A stretch of 64,000 nt of DNA from an uncultured Burkholderiales bacterium (lineage in GTDB: Bacteria; Pseudomonadota; Gammaproteobacteria; Burkholderiales; Burkholderiaceae_C), in contig CAIZSE010000028.1 in assembly GCA_903935585.1 (NCBI GenBank), positions 1-64,000 on the forward strand, read 5' to 3'. The notes under the pieces are model-generated. The model made no database searches. It worked only from the letters and a program-made list of their open reading frames with translations, and was not told the DNA's origin. Shown in pieces: positions 1-7,723 of the stretch (within the stretch, counting starts at the first letter, position 1; each line of letters starts with the position of its first letter). The translations under genes and the position numbers were made by a program.

Positions 1-2
1 CG

Positions 3-190
3 TTTGCACGCTGGGTGCTGCGCGATGCGGCATTCCCCCGTGCGGTGTACCGCCAAACGTGGGAGCGACTGTCGGCACAAAGGCCGGAGCGCGAGGCCTG
101 TAAAACCATGGTCGGGCTGCTGGTCTTGGCCGCTGATGGGCTCACGCCATGGGGTTCAGTCCAAGCGCTGTATGTGCATGCAGGTATAAA
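3..190 (+). pseudogene. C-terminal remnant of an IS21-family IstA-like transposase
   Basis: Frame reads FARWVLRDAAFPRAVYRQTWERLSAQRPEREACKTMVGLLVLAADG, resembling the IstA C-terminus (RxxYRxTFERLxAxxPERxACKxxVxLL). Runs off the window's left edge and degenerates after about 125 nt. Confidence 0.45.
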
Positions 191-429
191 TTTCAAGACC
201 AAACCCAGCACCCAGCACCCAGCACCTTGCAACTTCCCTCCCGCACCATCCAGCGCAGCAGGCATGAAGCGCCCAACTATACCCGAAAAATACGAAAAAT
301 TAGCTACAAAAATCTTTGCGCGCTCAACTTGCATGCGCGCCCTTAAACCCACCTTTGATCCAACCCAAAGCTGGCCGAGGGAGCCGCTGTCGCGCCCAAG
401 CATGCCATCTGATGCGGTGAATCACTTCT

Positions 430-458
430 TTATTCGCCGCAATATATGCGGCGAATAA
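430..458. promoter_or_regulatory. Perfect 12-bp inverted repeat (TTATTCGCCGCA-atata-TGCGGCGAATAA), candidate operator upstream of fic
   Basis: Read directly; ends 16 nt before the Fic ATG at 475. Confidence 0.7.
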
Positions 459-474
459 GGCGCATAATCACCGC

Positions 475-1602
475 ATGTTCGCCGACAAGCCTCCCCGCAA
501 ACGCACTTACCTGTGGCAGCGCCCCGACTGGCCGCAGTGGCGATATGACGCGGCTGCCCTGGCCGGGCCGTTGGCACAGTTGCACCGTGCGCAAGGCGAG
601 TTGGTGGGGCGGATGGCGCATTTGGGGTTGGCGCAGCGCGATCTGGCGACTTTGCAGGTTTTGACGCAAGAGGTCATCACCACCAGCGCCATTGAGGGCG
701 AAACGCTCAACTTGGAGGCTGTGCGCTCGTCCATTGCCCGCAAGCTGGGGGTGGACATTGGCGCGCTTGCGCCCGCTGACCGCCATGTGGATGGCGTGGT
801 GGACATGGTGCTAGACGCCACCCAGCAACACGCCCAACCGCTCACGGCAGAGCGCTTGTTTGGCTGGCATGCGGCGCTGTTTCCCACCGGCTTCAGCGGC
901 CGTCTGCGCATTCAGGTGGGCATCTGGCGCAACGACGCGGCAGGTCCGATGCAAGTGGTCTCGGGACCGGTGGGGCGCGAAAAGGTGCACTTTGAGGCAC
1001 CGCCCGCCCACACCTTGCCCGCACAAACAGCCGCGTTTTTGGAGTGGTTCAACGCCAAGCCGTTGGGTGATGCGCTGGTTCACGCTGGGCTGGCACATTT
1101 GTGGCTGGTCACATTGCACCCGCTTGACGACGGCAATGGCCGCATCAGCCGTGCCGTGGGCGACATGGCCTTGGCCCGAGCTGAAGGCTCTGCTCAACGG
1201 TTTTACAGCCTGAGTGCGCAAATTCAGCGCGAGCGCAAACAGTATTACGAACAACTCGAAGCCACCCAGCGCGGCACGATGGACGTGACGCCATGGCTGC
1301 AGTGGTTTTTGGCCTGCTTGCTGCGCGCGGTGCAGGGTGCTGATGGTTTGTTGGTGGGCGTGCTGGACAAGGCAAAGTTTTGGCAACGCTGGGCAGACAC
1401 GCCGATGAATGCACGGCAGACGCTGGTGATCAACCGCTTGCTCGACGGTATGGACGGCAAGCTGAACAACGCCAAGTGGACCACCCTGGGCAAATGTTCG
1501 GCAGACACGGCGCTGCGCGATATCAATGACTTGTTGGCGCGAGGCGTATTGCGCCGCTTGGAGGGTGGCGGGCGCAATACGGCTTACGAGTTGGCGTCCT
1601 GA
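475..1602 (+). CDS. Fic family protein (N-terminal DUF4172-like region, Fic core, C-terminal winged helix-like region)
   Basis: Fic motif HPLDDGNGRISR; candidate inhibitory motif TSAIEGE. Confidence 0.93.
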   Translation: MFADKPPRKRTYLWQRPDWPQWRYDAAALAGPLAQLHRAQGELVGRMAHLGLAQRDLATLQVLTQEVITTSAIEGETLNLEAVRSSIARKLGVDIGALAPADRHVDGVVDMVLDATQQHAQPLTAERLFGWHAALFPTGFSGRLRIQVGIWRNDAAGPMQVVSGPVGREKVHFEAPPAHTLPAQTAAFLEWFNAKPLGDALVHAGLAHLWLVTLHPLDDGNGRISRAVGDMALARAEGSAQRFYSLSAQIQRERKQYYEQLEATQRGTMDVTPWLQWFLACLLRAVQGADGLLVGVLDKAKFWQRWADTPMNARQTLVINRLLDGMDGKLNNAKWTTLGKCSADTALRDINDLLARGVLRRLEGGGRNTAYELAS

Positions 1603-1772
1603 TGCGGTGCGAGGCCTGCAACGCTGTGCGTCAAAGCCCTGTGCCTCTGGGTTCGATCTGGATGACGAACTTGTAACTTCTCAGGGCATTCAGCCGAATA
1701 ACAAAACATAAGCATTTATCGTTCATGGCTCTTGGTTCACTGTGACCATGAGCATCACCGGAGTTTCCCCTC

Positions 1773-3959
1773 ATGCGTCTTCGTAAAATCGTGTTGTTGC
1801 TCTTGTTGGCCTTGGTCATCGGCGCTTTTGTTGTGCTGGACTTGGGGCGTTACTTGAGCTTTGAGCAACTCAAGGCCAGTCAGGCCAGTTTTAACCAGCT
1901 CTACGCGCAGCAACCGCTCGTGGTGGCTGCGGTGTACTTTCTGATCTATGTCGTCGCCACGGCCTTGTCCTTTCCGGGCGCGGTCATCATCACGCTGGCG
2001 GGTGGCGCTGTGTTTGGCTTGTGGTGGGGTTTGCTCATCGTGTCCTTTGCGTCCACCATCGGTGCCACCTTGGCATTTTTGGCTTCACGTTTTGTTTTGC
2101 GCGACTGGGTGGAGTCCCGCTTTGGGCAACGCTTGGCAGACATCAACGCAGGGGTCGACAAAGAGGGCGCGTTTTACCTGTTCAGCTTGCGCCTGATTCC
2201 GGTGCTGCCGTTTTTCCTCATCAACTTGCTGATGGGCCTGACCCGCATGAAGACCTGGACGTATTACTGGGTGAGCCAGATCGGGATGCTGGCAGGCACC
2301 GCGGTGTATGTGAATGCGGGCACGCAACTGGCGCAGCTGGACTCGGTTCGGGGCATTCTGAGTCCGGCGCTTTTGGGCAGCTTTGTGTTGCTGGGCATCT
2401 TCCCCTTGTTGGCACGGCGCGGGGTGGCGGCCATGCAAAAGCGCCAAGTCTATGCCCGCTGGGCCAGCGTGCGCCCCAAGACTTTTGACCGCAACTTGAT
2501 CGTGATCGGTGGCGGTGCGGCGGGCTTGGTGTCGGCCTACATTGCAGCCGCCGTGAAAGCCAAAGTGACCTTGATCGAGGCCCACAAAATGGGCGGCGAC
2601 TGCCTGAATTACGGCTGTGTGCCCAGCAAGGCCTTGATCAAAAGCGCCAAGTTGGCGCACCAGATGCGCCATGGTGCGCAATATGGGTTGAGCAACACAT
2701 CGCCCAGCTTCAGTTTCAAGGCCGTGATGCAGCGTGTGCACGACGTGATCCGCGCCATCGCGCCGCACGACAGCGTCGAGCGTTACACCGGGCTGGGCGT
2801 GGAGGTGCTGCAGGGTTACGGCAAGCTGGTGAACCCGTGGACGGTGGAGGTGGCCTTGAACGATGGCACCACCGGGCCGGATGGCACGCCCAAGGTCATT
2901 CGCCTCACAGCCTGCAGCATCGTGATCGCTGCTGGCGCTCAGCCCGTGGTGCCTGACCTGCCGGGTCTGGATGACGTGGGCTACGTCACCAGCGACACGC
3001 TGTGGGATGAGTTCGCCAAGTTGGACGACATCCCCCAACGCATCGTGGTGCTGGGCGGCGGGCCGATTGGCTGCGAGCTGTCGCAAAGCTTTGCCCGCTT
3101 GGGTGCACAGGTCACGCAAGTCGAGCTGGGTGATCGCATCATGGTGCGCGAGGACGAAGAGGTCTCTGTGTTGGCGCGAGCGGCTTTGCAGGCCGAAGGT
3201 GTGCAGGTGCTCACCGGCCACAAGGCGCTGCGCTGCGAACACCGGGGCGCTGAAAAAGTGCTGGTGGTCTCCACACAAGGCCGGGAAGTGGCCATCGTGT
3301 TTGACGCCCTGGTCTGCGCCGTGGGCCGCCAAGCCCGCTTGCAAGGCTACGGCCTGGAAGACATTGGCGTTCCCACGCACCGCACCGTCGAGACCAATGA
3401 CTATTTGCAAACGCTGTACCCCAACATCTACGCCGCAGGCGATGTGGCCGGGCCTTACCAGTTCACCCACACGGCCGCGCACCAGGCCTGGTATGCGGCG
3501 GTGAATGCGCTGTTTGGTGATTTCAAATTGTTCAAGGCGGACTACCGCGTGATTCCCTGTGCCACCTTCATGGACCCCGAGGTGGCGCGCGTGGGCCTGA
3601 ACGAACAAGAGGCCAAAGCCCAGGGCATCGCGTATGAAGTGACCCAATACGGCATCGACGACCTGGACCGGGCGATTGCTGACAGCGAGGCGCAGGGCTT
3701 TGTGAAGGTGCTCACCGTGCCCGGCAAAGACCGCATTCTGGGCGTGACCATTGTGGGCACGCACGCGGGTGATTTGCTGGCCGAATATGTGCTGGCCATG
3801 AAACACGGCCTGGGCCTGAAAAAGATTTTGGGCACCATCCACACCTACCCCACGTTGTCCGAGGCCAACAAATACGCCGCAGGCGAGTGGCAACGTGCAC
3901 ACGCGCCACACAGGCTGCTGGCCTGGGCCAGGAAGTTTCACGATTGGCGGCGCGGGTGA
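1773..3959 (+). CDS. TVP38/TMEM64 (SNARE-associated) membrane domain fused to a FAD-dependent pyridine nucleotide-disulfide oxidoreductase
   Basis: N-terminal VTT-type membrane segment (FPGAVIITLAGGAVFG), then GGGAAGLVSAYIAAAVKAKVTLIEAHKMGGDCLNYGCVPSKALIKSAK with redox CxxxxC, and a second GGGPIGCE Rossmann motif. Confidence 0.92.
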   Translation: MRLRKIVLLLLLALVIGAFVVLDLGRYLSFEQLKASQASFNQLYAQQPLVVAAVYFLIYVVATALSFPGAVIITLAGGAVFGLWWGLLIVSFASTIGATLAFLASRFVLRDWVESRFGQRLADINAGVDKEGAFYLFSLRLIPVLPFFLINLLMGLTRMKTWTYYWVSQIGMLAGTAVYVNAGTQLAQLDSVRGILSPALLGSFVLLGIFPLLARRGVAAMQKRQVYARWASVRPKTFDRNLIVIGGGAAGLVSAYIAAAVKAKVTLIEAHKMGGDCLNYGCVPSKALIKSAKLAHQMRHGAQYGLSNTSPSFSFKAVMQRVHDVIRAIAPHDSVERYTGLGVEVLQGYGKLVNPWTVEVALNDGTTGPDGTPKVIRLTACSIVIAAGAQPVVPDLPGLDDVGYVTSDTLWDEFAKLDDIPQRIVVLGGGPIGCELSQSFARLGAQVTQVELGDRIMVREDEEVSVLARAALQAEGVQVLTGHKALRCEHRGAEKVLVVSTQGREVAIVFDALVCAVGRQARLQGYGLEDIGVPTHRTVETNDYLQTLYPNIYAAGDVAGPYQFTHTAAHQAWYAAVNALFGDFKLFKADYRVIPCATFMDPEVARVGLNEQEAKAQGIAYEVTQYGIDDLDRAIADSEAQGFVKVLTVPGKDRILGVTIVGTHAGDLLAEYVLAMKHGLGLKKILGTIHTYPTLSEANKYAAGEWQRAHAPHRLLAWARKFHDWRRG

Positions 3960-3976
3960 GCAGAAGGCGCGCTGAC

Positions 3977-4738
3977 ATGCCATCAGCTTGCGTGCACCGC
4001 AGGTTTCTCCTCGCCGTGGGTTTTGCCGGATGGTCCGTGTCGGTTGCCGTTCATGCCCAAGTGCTGGCCCCTTTGGTTCCCGCAGAGGGCCCTGCCTCGT
4101 CATCCTGGCGATTCGTGGGGTTTCCCAAGGGCAAAGCCGATATTCCTGCCACCCGTTTCGAACTGGCCGAGGTGCAAGCTGAGCGTGCGCTCAAAGTCAG
4201 TACGCAATCGTCGTATGGCAGCTTGGTGCACGATCAGGCGCCGATCGCTGCGGGCCGTTTGCAGTGGCGCTGGCGTCTTGACCAAGCACTCACAGGCAGC
4301 AAAGTGGCGCCCGACATCCTCACCAAAGCGGGCGACGATGCGGCGCTCAAGGTGTGCGTGATGTTTGAGCACCCCTTGCAGCGTGTGCCTTTTGTCGAGC
4401 GCAGCTTGCTGCGCATTGCCCGGCGCATCAGCGGCGAAGACCTGCCCGCTGCGACCCTTTGTTACGTGTGGGACAGCGTTTACCCAGCGGGACTGCAAAG
4501 TGCCAACCCGTATACCAAACGGGTGCGTTTCATCACCTTGCAAGGCAAGGGCGCGCCCCTTGGGCAATGGCAAAACGAATCCCGCGATGTGGCCGCCGAC
4601 TTTGCCCAACTGTTTGCCGACGAATCACCCGCAGGCTCAAGCGCACCTCAGGCGCGCGCTGTTTTGATCGGCGCAGACAGCGACAACACGGGCAGTCAGA
4701 GTGTCGGCTGGGTCAAGGCGCTGGACTGGGTTCGCTGA
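3977..4738 (+). CDS. DUF3047 domain-containing secreted protein
   Basis: Signal peptide-like N-terminus; DUF3047-like pattern (WRWRLDQAL, GDDAALKVCVMF, LCYVWDS). Confidence 0.75.
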   Translation: MPSACVHRRFLLAVGFAGWSVSVAVHAQVLAPLVPAEGPASSSWRFVGFPKGKADIPATRFELAEVQAERALKVSTQSSYGSLVHDQAPIAAGRLQWRWRLDQALTGSKVAPDILTKAGDDAALKVCVMFEHPLQRVPFVERSLLRIARRISGEDLPAATLCYVWDSVYPAGLQSANPYTKRVRFITLQGKGAPLGQWQNESRDVAADFAQLFADESPAGSSAPQARAVLIGADSDNTGSQSVGWVKALDWVR

Positions 4739-4789
4739 AGCACGTGCGCGGCAGTCAAAGCGCAGGGGCCGTGTCAAGCAAGCTTTGTC

Positions 4790-5656
4790 TTATGGGCCCT
4801 TGGAGGCGACTTTGACGCTGACGCCGCCAAGATCCAGCACAGCATCGACCACGATGTTTTGTGGCCCCTTCAACAGCAAAATATCGGCGCCCACTCTTTT
4901 GTACTGGTGATCGGGTGGCGGGGGGCCCAGCTTGACCAGGAGCGGCAAGGGCAAATCTTCAGGCCTTTCAGAGGCGGGCAAGGGTTGACGAAGTTTCCAA
5001 TCCCGTTCCTTGAACTGGGCTTCACACTTGGTGCCGCGTTTGACCAGTCCTTTGGGGCACTCATCAGTCCCCCGGTTTTCTTCAAAAAACTCAGTGATCT
5101 GGACTTTCTGCCGTCTGCCCAGAAAACCATCGGGTGCTTCAGGTGCTTTGGGTTTTTCTGCGGGTTCGGCCCCAGCAGCTTGCACGATGACGGGCTGGAT
5201 CATGTTGCCCTGCGGGCCACCAACCAAGCCGGCAGCAGGCGCTGGCACCACGGGCGCGGGAGCGGCAGGGGGTTTGGTAACTTCAACCGAAGCGCGTGTT
5301 TCTTTGCCTTTGGAGGTGTACATTGCCGCCATCAAATCGGGGTCGCGGGCAATTTTTGCTTCGATCAAACCATCTACTTTTCCAACCACGGCGACCGTAT
5401 CGGCTGTTCCCAGCCAAGTCGCCCGGTTGGAGGCAATGGCCATCAATTGAGCCTGGGTGCACTTTTCGCCGTTTTGATTCAGCCAGTCAGACACCTTGGC
5501 GATGCGCTCTGACACATCATGTGTCAGCAAGGCCACCGACCTGAATTCAGAGACCAGGCACCCGCCGGCACGTGCTTTGGGCTGGGCCTGGACGGGCAGG
5601 CTCGCCACGCTCAGCATCGAGACGATGCCAAGCAGGGTAAAGCGCCAGTTTTTCAT
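4790..5656 (-). CDS. Hypothetical secreted protein with Pro/Ala-rich linker
   Basis: Start at MKNWRFTLLGIVSMLSVASLPVQAQ (signal peptide); low-complexity PAAPAPVVPAPAAG linker. Confidence 0.7.
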   Translation of the reverse strand: MKNWRFTLLGIVSMLSVASLPVQAQPKARAGGCLVSEFRSVALLTHDVSERIAKVSDWLNQNGEKCTQAQLMAIASNRATWLGTADTVAVVGKVDGLIEAKIARDPDLMAAMYTSKGKETRASVEVTKPPAAPAPVVPAPAAGLVGGPQGNMIQPVIVQAAGAEPAEKPKAPEAPDGFLGRRQKVQITEFFEENRGTDECPKGLVKRGTKCEAQFKERDWKLRQPLPASERPEDLPLPLLVKLGPPPPDHQYKRVGADILLLKGPQNIVVDAVLDLGGVSVKVASKGP

Positions 5657-5794
5657 CAATATTTCACGCACGGTGTATCCAGTATAGAAAACCACATCTT
5701 GGTATCGGCAGATGACAAGGGTTCTTGAGTGGCCGGGCGATAGGCGCACCGCAAAAGTCGCTTCGGCAAACAGATGGCACATGCGAGTTGTCCA

Positions 5795-7006
5795 TTACAA
5801 GCACATCCCCAGCTCGTTCAGGATCGACGCTGTATGTTCGCCCACTTGCGGAATCGGGTCCATCCGGTAGTTGAAAGCAGTTTGCCGGCCGGGGGGCAGC
5901 AGGGCCGGCAGTTCGCCAGCGGGTGAGGCCACCTGGGTCCAGCGCTGGCGGGCCTGCAACTGAGGGTGCGCCCACACGTCGGCCATGTTGTTCATGCGGG
6001 CGTTGGCTATTTGCGCCCGCTCCAGCCGCTCGGTCACCTGCTCCAGCGTCAGCTGCGCAAAGGTGTCCAGGATGATGCTTTGCAAGTCCAGGCGGTTGTC
6101 GTTGCGCTGTGCGTTGCTGCAAAAGCGTGGATCGCCTGCCAGTGTGGGCTGGGCCAGCACATGCTGGCAAAACTGCACCCACTCGCGTTCGTTTTGCAGG
6201 CCCAGCATCACGGTGCCGATGTGCGCTCCGTTGGCGCCCAGCAGACCGCCGACCTGAAATGGCCCATAGGGGTAAATGGTGGCGTGGGCTGCTGCGTTGC
6301 GCGGTGGGGGTGGCGCGCCGTCCATCGCGTAATACATCGGAAAGCCCATCCACTCGGTCAAGGCTTCGAGCATGGACACATCAATGTGTGAGCCTTCGCC
6401 GGTTTTTTCTCGCTGCAACAGGGCCGACAAAATATTGCTGTAGGCGTACATGCCTGCGGCAATGTCGGCAATCGAGTTGCCGCTTTTGCTGGGCTGCTCG
6501 GGTGTGCCGGTCACACTCAAATAACCGGCTTCGCTTTGAATCAGCAAGTCGTAGGCTTTTTTGTCGCGGTAAGGCCCATCGTTGCCATAGCCCGAGATGT
6601 CGCACACGATCAGTCGCGGGTTGTGCGCGCGCAGGGTGGCTGCGTCCAGTCCCATGCGGGCGGTGGCACCGGGTGCCAGGTTTTGCACCAGCACATCGGC
6701 TTTGGCCACCAGGGCTTTGAGCACGGCCAGATGCTCCGGCACTTTCAGGTCCAGCGCCAAGCTTTCCTTGGAGCGATTAACCCACACAAAATGGGATGAC
6801 AACCCCCGTGCACGCTGGTCATAAGCGCGGGCAAAGTCACCCGAGCCAGGCCGCTCGACCTTGATGACGCGCGCCCCCAGGTCGGCCAGCTGGCGGGTGC
6901 AAAAAGGGGCAGCAATCGCATGTTCCAAGGCCACCACGGTGATGTGGTCGAGTGGGCGTGTCTTGGATGAGGGGGGTGCAATGCCGGGCATGGTCGGGGT
7001 GTCCAT
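5795..7006 (-). CDS. CaiB/BaiF (family III) CoA-transferase
   Basis: Family features: PLDHITVVALEHAIAAPFCTRQLADLGARVIKVERPGSGDFAR, GYGNDGPY. Confidence 0.93.
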   Translation of the reverse strand: MDTPTMPGIAPPSSKTRPLDHITVVALEHAIAAPFCTRQLADLGARVIKVERPGSGDFARAYDQRARGLSSHFVWVNRSKESLALDLKVPEHLAVLKALVAKADVLVQNLAPGATARMGLDAATLRAHNPRLIVCDISGYGNDGPYRDKKAYDLLIQSEAGYLSVTGTPEQPSKSGNSIADIAAGMYAYSNILSALLQREKTGEGSHIDVSMLEALTEWMGFPMYYAMDGAPPPPRNAAAHATIYPYGPFQVGGLLGANGAHIGTVMLGLQNEREWVQFCQHVLAQPTLAGDPRFCSNAQRNDNRLDLQSIILDTFAQLTLEQVTERLERAQIANARMNNMADVWAHPQLQARQRWTQVASPAGELPALLPPGRQTAFNYRMDPIPQVGEHTASILNELGMCL

Positions 7007-7026
7007 ATCGATGGCCTTGAGGGGGC

Positions 7027-7689
7027 TTACACCAGGTGCCCGGTTTTCACCAGAATCAAGCAACCTTCGCGGCTGAAGGGCTGGTGTTGGCTCATGTGCG
7101 GGCTGCGCAGCCAGCTGCCGGCAGGGTAGTTGCCGTGCTCGTCTGAAAACACGCCTTCGACCACAAATATCTCTTCGCCGCCCCAATGTCTGTGGGGGTT
7201 GAAAAAAGTGTCGGGTGCCCATCGCACGAGCGCGGTGTTTTGGGTTTCGAAGGTGTTCAGTGGCAAGACTTTCAGGCCCGGGACCATCCCCTGGTGCCAG
7301 TCGCTGCTGCGTGTGTCGATGACGACCCGTTCGCTGTCGCGCTCGTCCAGGTGGCGCAGTTTCACGAACAGGGTGCAGCCTTCGGGCGACGATGGCGCAT
7401 GCGAGGAGCCGATCGGGCTCTTGATGTAAGTGCCGGGGCCGTACACGCCGTGTTCGTCGTGCAGCTTGCCTTCGAGCACCAAAATTTCTTCACCCCCGTC
7501 GTGGGTGTGGGGCGCAAATGCCGAACCAGGCGCATAGCGCACGATGGATGTGGCCCGCGCCACTTCGCCACCATCGCGCTCGAGCATGCGGCGCGATACG
7601 CCCGCTGCAGGCGACGCGACCCAGTCGAGGGTGTTGGCGTCAACGACACAGCGTTGACTCAGGTCGGCATTCAGGGTGGGCAGGGTCAT
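7027..7689 (-). CDS. Two-domain cupin (ChrR-like) protein
   Basis: Duplicated cupin motifs: PHTHDGGEEILVLEG and PHRHWGGEEIFVVEG. Confidence 0.85.
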   Translation of the reverse strand: MTLPTLNADLSQRCVVDANTLDWVASPAAGVSRRMLERDGGEVARATSIVRYAPGSAFAPHTHDGGEEILVLEGKLHDEHGVYGPGTYIKSPIGSSHAPSSPEGCTLFVKLRHLDERDSERVVIDTRSSDWHQGMVPGLKVLPLNTFETQNTALVRWAPDTFFNPHRHWGGEEIFVVEGVFSDEHGNYPAGSWLRSPHMSQHQPFSREGCLILVKTGHLV

Positions 7690-7723
7690 GGCTTGGCGAT
7701 GTGAGGAGGCAAGTATGGGGGGT

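Noticed and set aside
4-189. CRISPR or direct-repeat array near the left edge
   Set aside because: Only a three-copy 7-mer (204-224) was seen; no spaced repeats.
2085-4103. 672-aa minus-strand ORF
   Set aside because: Antisense to a well-supported oxidoreductase fusion; low-complexity His/Gln/Arg-rich translation typical of GC-rich shadow ORFs.
7027-7689. Cupin protein as a fourth sen gene
   Set aside because: Adjacent to the SelD fusion in the same orientation, but I know of no link between this two-cupin family and selenoneine; kept as context only.
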